Source of the DNA: Sambucus nigra
Taxonomy: Eukaryota; Streptophyta; Magnoliopsida; Dipsacales; Adoxaceae
Length of the DNA: 64,000 nucleotides
Direction: 5' to 3'
NCBI GenBank assembly: GCA_949130495.1
Contig: OX422223.1
Location: 80,570,751-80,634,750, forward strand
Of this stretch, positions 44,293 to 56,700 are shown one piece after another (position 1 is the first letter of the stretch; each line of letters starts with the position of its first letter). Made by a program: the position numbers and the translations under genes. The notes under the pieces are model-generated. The model was not told where the DNA came from and did not search any database. It saw only the letters and a list, made by a program, of their open reading frames with translations.

Positions 44293-45230
44293 TGTAACAC
44301 CGTAACACCCCGCCTAATTAAATACCGGGTGGCCAGTCCCATACTAAATTAAAATAGAATATACAGTTGGCTCATTCTTAGCATCACTGTCGAAAACATT
44401 TACAACTCACCCAATACCCAATTAAGCTGGTGTTAAAAAATTTTCAAATTTTAATTACAACAAAAACCCATTTTTAGTTTAAGAATAACACTACACATAT
44501 TATTCTACAAATAACTGAACAGATAACACAAAAGAATTTAAATGCCATTGGAATACACATTCCCAAATAATAATCCAATACAGAAATCCCAACAATATTA
44601 AATGTATTAAAATGACACGAGTACAAGAGTGTATGACTCAGATAGAAAAGAGACAATTGAGTTCCTTTGGGCGATATGCCCTAACTAAGAGAATACTGTG
44701 AATCAAATGAAGATAGGCGTCTAATCAATACTCCATAGCTCGTCATAATCCGCTAAGGTTGGTGTCCCTGTTGCTGGACACCTGATATAGAAGGTATAAT
44801 AGAAAAGAAAATATGCAAGGAAACGGGTCAGAGCCCGATGTGAAAATGATTTTGAAAACAACAAGTATTTAACAAGTGCAATAAAGCATTTATTATGTAC
44901 ATGTTACTATCCAACTCTCACTTGCCATTCTCACCTCTCATCTAGAGTGCACACTTAACGTCTCCTATTAACCTCCTAGTTAATGGTTCCTCCTCACTAG
45001 TTTCCATTATATGATTCCATCCTATATCATAACCCCGTATGTCCCATACCATACGTCAGATAATTATTCTCATACGTTTCTCATTTATGAATCGTTTCTC
45101 ATTAACATGAATTAATCTCTTTCATAAATATTCATTAACTTATTTCAATTCTTTTCTCAATGCACCGTTATCTACAATTATCACACAGTAGATGATTTAA
45201 CCATAATAAATCCAATCATTCATTTAATTC

Positions 45231-45274
<44 letters not shown>

Positions 45275-47789
45275 TGATACGGCACTCCGAGTCACAGCTG
45301 CGGTGCAATGCATTACTCTGCTATCATGTCCCATCATCGCTGGTCGCTGAATAGGAGACAAAAGGTTCGGTAAGGATTTCACGAACCAAAAACAACAACA
45401 AACAAATTGGAGGCCAACATAATTCTCGTATCCATGGGTCACACACTTACCTACGTTCCCACAGTCAGCGGACTTATCAACTCCCCGATAAGTCTTTCAA
45501 AGACCTATGTTCTCGAGCGACAAATCAAAGATCCCATGGATTCATCAGGATATGACTGCCCTCACCCGAAAACCTCCCATCGATAGGAAGTAAGCTAGGT
45601 ATGTCATACACATAAATCATCAATCAATCAAATAGACATTATCATACCTATAATATAATATCAACAAGGTACTCACACTACCCTTCGATAATTCCCATAC
45701 ATAGCATTATATCTCTTTAAGTCCTACGTATTAAATTATTATGACTTTACTTCTTTAATCTAATTATCCCCGAGCCTCACTCATTACTCAAGGTTCAAAT
45801 AGGTTTTTTCTCAATATTTTATTCAGTAAGAAATCACTACTATCCTACTGGTCCATATCATCTTATCTCCTGAATTACCACGGATTGAACTCCCCTTTAA
45901 TTAGGGTTATAACCGATAGTTTCTAATCTCTTATAAACACATCTTCTATCACCTATGATTGAATACCATCATCACATGTATCATAGTCTATAGTGTTTCA
46001 TTCACACTATATGACTTATCAACAAAATCAACATCCTCGCATCCTATGACATCTTTCCACTCCCGACGTGGTTAAGGTTCATGCGCGGAACGTCTCTCAA
46101 AGCGAAATCCAAACAAGGAACCCCTCCAATACACTACTACTTAAATTAGTCGGTCGTGGAGGTCCGTCAAATTCAAATACATAACCGGGATAACCTCATC
46201 CCCTCTTTCAACTAAATATGGTCTGAACTCCCATCTCTATCCAGGAGCAATATCACTAAGCGCTTGTACTACACTCAGTCCTTGCGCAATCAATAATGAG
46301 CTTAAACTCAGTCCTTGATGCTCAAATTGTAACCATAAGGCTACCCAGGTGTTATATTAAATCTCCCCTACTGGACCTATCCTTAATCCTCATGCATACA
46401 AAATAGAATCCAACACATGAATCTAGCAACCGAATTTTTTTTCAATTTAACTAACATCAATCTTAATCAATTAAATCCCAATCAAATTAATTCGATTCTT
46501 ATCTAGGGCTTACTGAACCTTCCTAAGTCCCATTATATCCAATTAATAATCACCAAATATTTACAAAAGGTTCGGGATAAGAACAAGAATTAAAAATAAA
46601 TAACTAAAAGGATTATGGGGAGGTCGATCGATCGAAGGCAGGGGGTCGATCGATCGATCGCCCAGATAACAACCCAGTTTTTTGCATTTCTTCTACTACG
46701 GGTTTCACCACTTTATATCATTCAAACCTTCATATTAACAACCCAAATGACTTATAATCCTTACTACATGATATATCAACATATATAAATGATTTCTAAT
46801 CATCTAAACATCCTAGAATCATCAAGAGATTGAATTAAAAGCATGTTTATATCCTCTTTTTCCCGAAAATTATCAACATAATATCTTCAAGAACACATCA
46901 ATGGTTTTCATAATTTCTTCAACAGATTTATGATTATTTTGTGGATTACTAACTACCTACAACATGAGTTTGATTTCTATATATTTTCAGTTTCCAAAAA
47001 ATCCATTAACAACTCTATCCTTTCATCTTCCAAACATGAAAATCATCTCTTTTTATAACTATCCTAACATGGACAATATACAAACTTAAATTGCAAATAT
47101 CAAACACTTACCTCTAATGAAGATCTGATCCTTTGGTGTAGTATATCACAGGTGGTTCTCCTTTCTCCGGTGGTGGTTGGTGGTGGTGACCTTTGGTTCT
47201 TAGTTCTTCTCCTTCCCATGTAAACTCTTCTCTTCCAAAGCAACCTTTCATTTTCTCTAAGAAGATGACTTCTCTATTTTATGTAGAAGAGATGAATAAC
47301 CCACGTACACTTAATCTCCAATTACTTATAATAAGACAAAACCCAAAATCACTATTCACCTCCTTGTAAAAATGTCCAAAACACCCTTTTGGGTTGTCTT
47401 TTCATTTCCAAATGACCCGAGACTCAAATTCAACATCCAAATAGACATTTCTGATTATTTTAACCCTTCCAGATGCAACGATGCACTCGAAACGACTATA
47501 AGGTTTATGTAAAAATAATTTTCCTTTTTAATTTAACAAATTAGTCCCGACACGTCCCATACTGCGTCCGACTTAAAATTCAAATTACTGAATTAACAAC
47601 TCACAACAATATCTATAGCATCACATTCAAATATTACCTAAATATCTTTAAGTAATATTCAGAATCATCCATTTTAATATCCACAATATGGATAAAATCC
47701 AAATGAATTAATTTATAATAAAATCCAATGAATCCATTAATATAAAATATAACCCATTTTAAAAGTCATTAAAATCACGGGGTATTACA
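44293..47789 (-). repeat. 3' LTR of element F
   Basis: 3497 bp. Opens TGTAACACCGTAACACCCCGCC, carrying an 8-bp terminal duplication (GTAACACC) absent from the other LTR. Contains a TA run at 45233-45267, the G-run block at 46083-46141 and a GTCGATCGATCGA...GTCGATCGATCGATCG palindrome pair at 46623-46661. No coding potential. Confidence 0.93.
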
Positions 47790-47806
47790 TAATTCCCCCC
47801 TTATAA

Positions 47807-49149
47807 CAAAATTTCATCCCAAAATTCGGAAAGATAAATCATACTAGTAAGGTCAACTCTGAGTATAAATCTCACATCGCAAGAAACTTAAGTAGTACCG
47901 CCCATACAGTACATTAACGAAAATCTCCATCGATGTTACACTAAGTCTCAGCATATAGTTCCAACAGAATCAGCTTTAAACTATACCCAATCTTCCCTAT
48001 ACCATCCTCGTGACAAAGTTTGGGAAAATGATCCTCACTTTTTAAACAAATAAATCCTGAAGTCACAACTACTTACTGTTTCACAATTATGAACACTACT
48101 ACAATTCAACCATCTAGGGTGCCCATACACCCTATCGTACAACTTTCATAATAATATTTATTGCAAAGGTTATAAACTCATATCCTAAGGACCTAGATTA
48201 TTTCGACTCCCAACGGTTATTAGTTTCATGCGTGGGGTGTCTCGCAAGCGAAATCCAAACAAGGAACCCCCGATACACTACTACCTAAAGTAGTCGGTCA
48301 TCAAAACTCCTCAGGTCCTTAGTCAATAGTATAAAAATCAGGTTTATCGATTTAAAAAAAAAAATCAGGTTTATCGGTTTCAAATAGAGTCTACTCATCT
48401 ACTCTCTTATTAATGACAAGATGCTAGCTATAGTAGTAGTACATACACTCTCAAATACCACAAGTCAATCCACGCCGATAGTTACATCATGTTCGGACAT
48501 GCCTAAAGTAAGTAATCCCATGATAAAAATCAAACCCACATGATGTCATGTAAAACATAGGTGTGCCACACCCCTCGGTGAGTCTACGTAAATAACAGTG
48601 CTATAGTCTAAGTTTAGCAACCCTTTTTGCCCACCCAATATTAATCACTACCAAAATCAGTATACGCCTCATAATTCCTTAGATTGAAAAACATACCCTC
48701 ATTCGCGAGTGGTGGTTGTTGAATCCCACTATTATAACTTTGCTCCGATGTGTCAAGAAAAATTTTACCCCAAATTTTCAGTTCTAGTTAACCACACTCC
48801 ACTATATGCCCAAGCCTTTGAATAAATTGCCTTCGTTAGGTAACAAACACAATTCCCGCATTTTAAGAACTTCTACCGATGACTCTCCTCAATTTTCCAT
48901 AATAGGGGTGACCTCGACTACGGTCCTCATACTCAAACATACTTCATAATCTTCTAAGTACGATCTCCACTATCCGTTCAATGGCCCTCATCTGCCATAC
49001 CTTTCGTACGAACCCGTCCGAAAGTAATAAGCTTCACTAATATATATGTGATCTTACCAAAGAAATCAACAATCCTAAATATAGGGCTCTACATCAAAGA
49101 ATGCTAAGCTAAAAACACAGTAAGCCGTACAGACCCTAAAAGACACTAG
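47807..49149 (-). other. Gene-less interior of element F
   Basis: 1.34 kb between polypurine tract and PBS with no ORF longer than chance. Contains one more copy of the G-run block (48226-48290), so a single F element carries three copies: one per LTR and one inside. Confidence 0.7.
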
Positions 49150-49171
49150 AACCTGATGCTCTGATACCACA
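49150..49171 (-). other. Primer-binding site of element F
   Basis: The minus strand reads TGTGGTATCAGAGCATCAGG, an extended match to the tRNA-iMet 3' end, directly beside the LTR end TGTTACA. Confidence 0.92.
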
Positions 49172-52100
49172 TGTAACACCCCGCCTAATTAAATACTGGG
49201 TGGCCAGTCCCAAACCAAATTAAAATAGAATATACAGTTGGCTCATTCTTAGCATCACTGTCGAAAACATTTACAACTCACCCAATACCCAATTAAGCTG
49301 GTGTTAAAAACTTTTCAAATTTTAATTACAATAAAAACCCATTTTTAGTTTAAGAATAACACTACACATATTATTCTACAAATAACTGAACAGATAACAC
49401 AAAAGAATTTAAATGCCATTGGAATACACATTCCCAAATAATAATCCAATACAGAAATCCCAACAATATTAAATGTATTAAAATGACACGAGTACAAGAG
49501 TATATGACTCAGATAGAAAAGAGACAATTGAGTTCCTTTGGGCGACATGCCCTAACTAAGAGAATATTGTGAATCAAATGAAGATAGACGTCTAATCAAT
49601 ACTCCATAGCTCGTCATAATCCACTAAGGTTGGCGTCCCTGTTGCTGGACACCTGATATAGAAGGTTCAATAGAAAAGAAACTATGCAAGGAAACGGGTC
49701 AGAGCCCGATGTGAAAATGATTTTGAAAACAAAAAGTATTTAACAAGTGAAATAAAGCATTTATTATGTACATGTTAGTATCCAACTCTCACTTGCTATT
49801 CTCACCTCTCATCTAGAGTGCACACTTAACGTCTCCTATTAACCTCCTAGTTAATGGTTCCTCCTCACTAGTTTCCATTCTATGATTCCATCCTATATCA
49901 TAACCCCGTATGTCCCATACCATACGTCAGATAATTATTCTCATACGTTTCTCATTTATGAATCGTTTCTCATTAACATGAATTAATCTTTTCCATAAAT
50001 ATTCATTAACTTATTTCAATTCTTTTCTCAATTCACCGTTATCTACAATTATCACACAGTTGATGATTTAACCACAATAAATCCAATCATTCATTTAATT
50101 CATTATATATATATACACATATATGTTACGGAACCCCGAGTCACAGCTGCGGTGCAATGCATTACTCTGCTATCATGTCCCAATATCGCTGGTCGCAGAA
50201 TAGGAGACAAAAGGTTCGGTAAGGATTTCACGAACCAAAAACAACAACAAACAAATTGCAGGCCAACATAGTTCTCGCATCCATGGGTCACGCACATAAC
50301 TACGTTCCCACAGTCAGCGAACTTATCAACTCCCCGATAAGTCTTTCAAAGACCTATGTTCTCGAGCGACAAATCAAAGATCCCATGGATTCATCAGGAT
50401 ATGACTGCCCTCACGCGCAAACCTCCCATCGATAGCAAGTAAGGTAGGTATGTCATACACATAAATCATCAATCAATCAAATAGACATTATCATACCTAT
50501 AATATAATATCAACAAGGTACTCACACTACTCTTCGATAATTCCCATACGTAGCATTATATCTCTTTAAGTCCTACGTATTAAATTATTATGACTTTACT
50601 TCTTTAATCTAATTATCCCCGAGCCTCACTCATTACTCAAGGTTCAAATAGGTTTTTTCTCAACATTTTATTCCGTAAGAAATCACTAATATCCTACTGG
50701 TCCATATCATCTTATCTCCCGAATTACCACGGATTGAACTCCCCTTTAATTTGGGTTATAACCGATAGTTTCTAATCTCTTATAAACACATATTCTATCA
50801 CCTTGGATTGAATACCATCATCACATGGCTCATAGTCTATAGTGTTTCATTCACGCTATATGACTTATCAACAAAATCAACATCCTCGCATCCTATGACA
50901 TCTCTCCACTCCCGACGTGGTTAAGGTTCATGCGCGGAACATCTCGCAAAGCGAAATCCAAACAAGGAAGCCCTCCAATACACTACTACTTAACTTAGTC
51001 GGTCGTGGAGGGCCATCAAATTCAAATACGTAATCGGGATAACCTCATCCCCCCTTTTAACTAAATGTGGTCTGAACTCCCATCTTTATCCAGGAGCCAT
51101 ATCACAAAGCGCTTGTACTACACTCAGTCCTTGCGCAATCAATAATGAGCTTAAACTCAGTCCTTGATGCTCAAATTGTAACCATAAGGCTACCCAGGTG
51201 TTATATAAAATCTCCCTTGCTGGACCTATCCTTAATCCTCATGCATACAAATTAGAATCCAACACATGAATCTAGCAATCGAAATTTTTTTCAATTTAAC
51301 TAACATCAATCTTAATCAATTAAATCCCAATCAAATTAATTCGATTCTTATCTAGGGCTTACTGAACCTTCCTAAGTCCCATTATATCCGATTAATAATC
51401 ACCAAAGATTTACAAAAGGTTAGGGATAAGAAAAAGCATTAAAAAGAAATTACTTCAAGGATTATGGGGATGTCGATCGATCGAAGGCAGGGGGTCGATC
51501 GATCGATCGCCCAAACAACAACCCAGTTTTCTTCATTTCTTCTACTACGGGTTTCATCATTTTAGATCATTCAAACCTTCATATTAACAACCCAAATGAC
51601 TTATAATCCTTACTACATGATATATCAACATATATAAATGATTTCTAATCATCTAAACATCCTATAATCATCAAGAGATTGAATTAAATGCATGTTTATA
51701 TCCTCTTTTTCCAGAAAATTATCAACATAATATCTTCAAGAACACATCAATGGTTTTAATAATTTCTTCAACAGATTTATGATTATTTAGTGGAATACTA
51801 ACTACCTACAACATGAGTTTGATTCCTATATATTTTTAGTTTCCAGAAAATCCATTAACAACTCTATCCTTTCATCTTCCAAACATGAAAATCATCTCTT
51901 TTTATAACTATCCTAACATGGACAATATACAAACTTAAATTGCAAATATCAAACACTTACCTCTAATGAAGATCTGATCCTTTAGTGTAGTATATCACAG
52001 GTGGTTCTCCCTTCTCCGGTGGTGGTTGGTGGTGGTGACCTTTGGTTCTTAGTTCTTTCTCCTTCCCAAGTAAACTCTTCTCTTCCCAAGCAACCTTTCA

Positions 52101-52639
52101 TTTTCTCTAGGATGATGACTTCTCTATTTTGTGTAGAAGAGATGAATAACCCACGTACACTTAATCTTCAATTACTTGTAATAAGGAAAAACTCAAAATC
52201 ACTATTCTCCCCCTTGTAAAAATGACCAAAATACCCTTTTGGTTTGTCTTTTCATTTCCAAATGACCCGAGACTCAAATTCAACATCCAAATAGACTTTT
52301 CTGACTATTTCAACCCTTCCGGACGCAACGATGCACTTGAAACGACTATAAGGTTTATGTAAAAATAAGTTTCCTTTTTAATTTAACAAATTTGTCCCGA
52401 CACGTCCCATACCGTGTACGACTTAAAATTCAAATTAATGAATTAACAACTCACAACAATATCAATAGCATCACATTCAAATATTACCTAAATATCTTTA
52501 AGTAATATTCAGAATCATCCATTTTGATATCCACAATTCGGATAAAATCCAAATGTATTAATTTATAATAAAATCCAATTAATCCATTAATTTAAAATAT
52601 AACCCATTTTAAAAGTCATTAAAATCACGGGGTATTATA
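49172..52639 (-). repeat. 5' LTR of element F
   Basis: 3468 bp, partner of 44293-47789. Palindrome pair at 51472-51511, G-run block at 50931-50989. The short TA run (50103-50115) contrasts with the longer one in the other LTR. Confidence 0.93.
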
Positions 52640-52644
52640 ACACT

Positions 52645-53883
52645 CTACCTGGGGGTTTAGTTCGGGTTCTGTGGAAGTTTTAGACCAAACTAACACCATA
52701 GGGGGGGTATTTTAGTCATTTTTATTTTGGAGAAAAAGGACCTACGAAATTTTAAGGTGTATATCATCAGCGACAGTGAGGTAATTAGGGTAATCAAACA
52801 CAAAAATAGAGAGGGTCCATAGCAGGGAGAAGAGAAGAGGTTCCAGAGGCTAGAACCACCAATTCCTACTCAAATTGCACCACCAACACCACCACTGCGT
52901 AGATCGGGGAAGAGGAACACCACCATACCCATCATTGTCAATGGATCATACCTACAGTAAAAGGCAAGTGTTTAAACTTGATAATTTATAAGCATGTAAT
53001 GTATCCATGTCAGAAAAGGATGATTATTCCCATGAATTTGTAGAGAATTGAATCAATCTTTGAAGGTTAAACTATATTCTTGAGATAAAATCATTTTAGG
53101 TTAAATTACTTGAGTTGTGTAGGATGAAATTTATGAATTAGGATTATCCAAATGTGAACAAATCTAGGTTATGCAATGATTTTAGAATAAAATGATGAAC
53201 TAGGTTTTTTGAAAATTTAATTGGAATTAATTTGATTAATTGATGATTCTTGATGATTTCATGATTCTTGTATGTCAGAAATCATTCATATATGTTGGTA
53301 TAATGTTTAGTATAATTGTTTGGGAGTTTGGGAATGATTAATGAAGGTTTTGAAGTTCAAAAATGGTGAAACCCATAGTTTCTTAACAAAGAAGACAATA
53401 CATGTAGGGGCGAATCAATTCGGTTCGTGCTCGAATCGATTTGGTTGCCTAGATTTTGGCCACTTTTCTCTTTTTAATTAGAGTCTTTGGGAAATGTTTG
53501 GGATTCACTTATTGGATTAAAATTTAAATATAATGGGGATTATATTGACGTACCAGTAATCCTAGGTTGGGTTTTTGTATTGACCCTATGAGGGGAATTT
53601 AAGGGCTAAGTTAATTGGGCTTAATTGAGAGAAAAATCTAATTTGAAGAATAATTCGAGTCACGGGAATCCGAGGAAAAACTATGACTTAGACTAGTAGG
53701 ATATGAGTGATTTACTTACTGATATTATGAGGATGATGAATACTTGGTAACCTTTTTAGTAGTGGGAAACACTCAGTATAATACGATCAGAAGTATTATG
53801 TTAAATAATTGTTACGTAGGATATTCGAGAGCTATAAAGGCTACATTTAGATATATTATAGGTTACGCGTACACCTATAGTGA

Positions 53884-53934
<51 letters not shown>

Positions 53935-54880
53935 AATATATATATATTGGTGGTGTGAATACCTATTGTATGATTTCTTACGGGTATGACATACCTATGC
54001 TGCTTGCTATCGTGGAAGGTTTTGAAAGGGGATAGTCTTATCCTGATGAGCCCACTGGGGGGATTTTAGATTGGTTCCTCAGAACATCGAACCTAGGAAT
54101 GGGATATCTATGAAAATGGTAGTGTTGACGGTCATATGGGTGCGTAGGTATGTGCACATTCCATAGACTTAGAACTATGTTCGCCTCTAATATGTGTGAT
54201 TTGTATTTATGGTTCGAGAGAGATACTGAATCGATTGTCTTACTTAGTACGAGATGTACCGAGACTTGATAGCAGAGTATGCATGCACCGCATATGAGCT
54301 TAGGGATGCCATATTAATATATATACATAATTAAGTGATGAATATATTTATACACTTGTGATTTATTCCAATGTGTGTTCTTAGTAGATAAGAAAGACAG
54401 TGAAATAAAAAGTTTTAGCAGGTCCTAGTTTGATAGACGCCTCCATTTTCTTGTAGATTTGATGCACTCATTACTTTATCTCAGTCGGGCGTGTTTCCCA
54501 TCTTCTTTTAGCAGTTATTTCCAAAGACATTGTATTTCCTATATTATTCAGTTATGGATTTAGTTTCTATATGGATTATTGTATTAAAGATTCAGACCGG
54601 GATGTTTACTCCCGTGATATTTTATTTGATTCAGTATTTCATTATTTGTGGTATTGATTAATTTATTATGGTGAATATGATATTGATTGTTTAATAGTTT
54701 TAAATATTTTCATGTTAATAATAAAGATAAAATCTGACATCAGCGTTTCAAATGCTAGGAGGTTAGTAAATATTAAAAAGTTTTATTGACAGTGATGCTA
54801 AGAATGAACCAATATGGATATTCTATTTTTAATTTAATAAAAGCCCAATCACTCGGTATTTAGTGAAGTGGGGTAATACA
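52645..54880 (+). repeat. 3' LTR of element H (main part)
   Basis: 2.2 kb, plus strand. Opens CTACCTGGGGGTTTAG and ends CGGTATTTAGTGAAGTGGGGTAATACA, the reverse of the TGTAACACCCCGCC...AATACCGG start seen in F. Contains a TA run (53886-53932) and CGAATCAATTCGG / CGAATCGATTTGG words at 53410-53450. An AAATATAATGG sequence lies about 70 bp downstream. C's RT frame resumes at 54881. Confidence 0.8.
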
Positions 54881-55190
54881 CGAGTAAGTGCGACTCTTTC
54901 GAGGATGCCTAATATCGCACACAGGCTCCAACACTAAAGGCTATATTGGGACGAATGGCAGTCAAGTAAAGAAGACTACCTATCATACTCCGATACAAGG
55001 TTTGCCCTATATACTTGCCTGATGTGTCCTTGCTAAGATTTGTTGAGGTACTCATCACGGTAGGTGCATACTTAGCAGAGTCCAAACCAAATTAATTCAT
55101 AAGGTGACTAGCATACTTTGATTGGGAGATGAACATCCCATCCTCTAGCTGACAAACCTGGAGACTAAGGAAGAATGTAAGCTCACCAAC
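54881..55190 (-). pseudogene. C-terminal part of Copia RT, element C
   Basis: The minus strand reads VGELTFFLSLQVCQLEDGMF, ISQSKYASHLMN, MSTSTNLSKD, LYRSMIGSLLYLTAIRPNI and ASSKESHL, the conserved end of Copia RT. It joins at 55190 to 58349-58353 through the duplicated CCAAC left by element I (the protein FEMGMVG continues into VGELTFF). Confidence 0.88.
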
Positions 55191-55856
55191 TGTTAACTCA
55201 AAAATTCTCCACCTACGAGGACCAATCAGAAAAGGACACATGTCATCCTACGTGGCAATATTCGACACCCGAGGAGAGTTGGTCGACACCCGAGGAGTGT
55301 TGGTCGGCACCCGAGGAGTGTTAGTCGGCACCCGAGGAGTTGGTCGGTATCCGAGGAGAGTTAGTCGGCACCCGAGGAGAGTTGGTCGACATACCAACAG
55401 GGAAGATCAAAGGATAACTATGCATTTAATGATCATTAATGTACATTTATACTGTAGATGACAACACATAGCATACCAAGCAATTCAACAATTAGATTCG
55501 TTGAATGTAGACATAATGTATAAATGTCTACATTCAATGAATCTCTTTATCTCCCATCACTATAAATACATGTATTCCCTTAGCCAAAAGGGGAGATCCA
55601 AGAGATCCAAAAGAGAACCAAGAAACACCATACACAAGATACACATGCTTTCTCTCTCTACCACATTGTGCTATTGTAAACCCCTGGGAATAAAATAACA
55701 GTGGACGTAGGCTTTTCCTTATAGCCGAACCACTTTAAAAATCTTTGTCTCTTATATGTTTGATGTGAATGTTTATCTTCATCTTCAATCTCATCCTCAT
55801 CATTTATCTGCTGTTGACGCCACTAAAATGGCAGTGGTCATTTTCTGTCTTCAACA
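55191..55856 (+). repeat. 5' LTR of element I
   Basis: 666 bp. Contains GTTGGTCGNCACCCGAGGAG-type direct repeats (55265-55395), a 20-bp-arm hairpin (55495-55543) and a TATAAATA box (55561-55568). Ends CTTCAACA. The plus-strand ORF at 55240-55461 merely translates the direct repeats. Confidence 0.9.
55495..55543 (+). repeat. Hairpin in the LTR of element I
   Basis: Arms 55495-55514 and 55524-55543 (GATTCGTTGAATGTAGACAT and its complement, one mismatch) around a 9-nt loop. It lies 17 bp upstream of the TATA box at 55561. The 3' LTR of I lacks it; its sequence breaks exactly at the base of this hairpin. Confidence 0.88.
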
Positions 55857-55858
55857 GA

Positions 55859-55878
55859 TTGGCGCCGTCTGTGGGAAC
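55859..55878 (+). other. Primer-binding site of element I
   Basis: TTGGCGCCGTCTGTGGGAAC, two bases after the LTR end, of the TGGCGCCG type used by many plant Gypsy elements. Confidence 0.8.
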
Positions 55879-56532
55879 GTGTTACAAGCATTGTTCTCCA
55901 TCAAAAGCTAAGTTTTTATTTTCTATATGATTCAATCATGATTTTTATGTTTATATACATAAATTAATTGTCCAATTTTTATTTGCAAAATATTGCATAT
56001 CATGATTTTAAAATCATAACTGTTAGATTAATTCTTATTTAGAAATCTGAAAAATAGTGGATTTTATAAATCATAACTTTTTGCTTGATTCTCAAGTTTC
56101 TATTTTATATCATGGAATAAATATTTTAAATGATTACATATACCAATATATACGACGATGATAAGATTTGATCATTTTCATTGTTGATTTTGAAATAAAT
56201 TTTGTAAGATCTTTGATGTCTATTCAAATTCCCATCATATTTTTAATAAAAGAATGGGAAAAGGTTAAAGACAATAAAAAGTTTTCTCATGGAAATCATG
56301 ACCCAGATTTATTTTCTCTCTTCAAGTTTGAGTCTTTTTGCATTCATTTTTATGAACTATATACTTAATTTGGTTCAGCTTCCATTTATGTCAATAAAGT
56401 CAAATTGATTGATTTTTGATATAAATTTGGTAATAACTTTAATCATTCACCATATTTTTATCTCTCCAAATAGGGAATAGGAAGGGATCAATATAAAAAA
56501 TAATTTTCTCTCACCTGAAAAACCCACTAACT
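55879..56532 (+). other. AT-rich leader of element I
   Basis: No credible ORF. Strongly T-rich on the plus strand with repeated ATCATGATTTT-like words. Confidence 0.5.
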
Positions 56533-56700
56533 GTAGTTGGTCGACGAGGAAAAAATATTCCAAACTGTATCAACGTAGTTGGCCGACGAGGAAGAAATAT
56601 TCCAAACTGTACCAACGTAGTTGGTCGACGAGGAAAAAATATTCCAAACTGTATCAACGTAGTTGGTCGACGAGGAAAAAATATTCCAAACTGTACCAAG
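56533..56700 (+). repeat. 42-bp tandem array in element I
   Basis: Four units of exactly 42 bp (starts 56533, 56575, 56617, 56659). Consensus GTAGTTGGTCGACGAGGAAA then AAATATTCCAAACTGTAYCAAC. Diverged relatives without the full spacer follow at 56703-56890. The GTTGGTCGAC core is also the core of the LTR direct repeats. The unit length is a multiple of three, so reading frames through it stay open without meaning a gene. Confidence 0.92.

Larger units (their letters stand above)
44293..52639 (-). mobile_element. Element F: non-autonomous Gypsy-type element with ~3.5-kb LTRs and no genes
   Basis: LTRs 44293-47789 and 49172-52639, TSD ACACT at 44288-44292 and 52640-52644. PBS for tRNA-iMet (49150-49171) and polypurine tract (47790-47806) show minus orientation. 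The 1.38-kb interior has no gag or pol. LTRs are alike along their full length, with point differences and different TA-repeat lengths. The TGTAACACCCCGCC LTR end and PBS fit Tekay/Del-like Gypsy elements. It is a LARD-like parasite. One terminal dinucleotide is mutated (52638-52639, CA to TA). Confidence 0.93.
39753..54880 (+). mobile_element. Element H: chromovirus-like Gypsy retrotransposon nested in C
   Basis: Plus strand. The 5' LTR is reduced to its last ~288 bp (39753-40040), homologous to 54592-54880. A PBS-like TGGTATCAAAGCATCG is at 40043-40058. A degraded interior ends in a recognisable integrase and C-terminal region (43440-44160). The 3' LTR is 44284-44292 plus 52645-54880, split by F. 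It lies between the RT and RNase H of C, whose frames resume on either side. No TSD can be seen because the left LTR is truncated. Confidence 0.8.

Noticed and set aside
45224..45442. ORFs with (IY)n here and at 53744-53935
   Set aside because: Translations of TA microsatellites in LTRs.
55240..55461. RGVLVGTRG repeat ORF in the LTR of I (also 58026-58286)
   Set aside because: Translation of the GTTGGTCG...CCCGAGGAG direct repeats; not conserved as a frame between the two LTRs.
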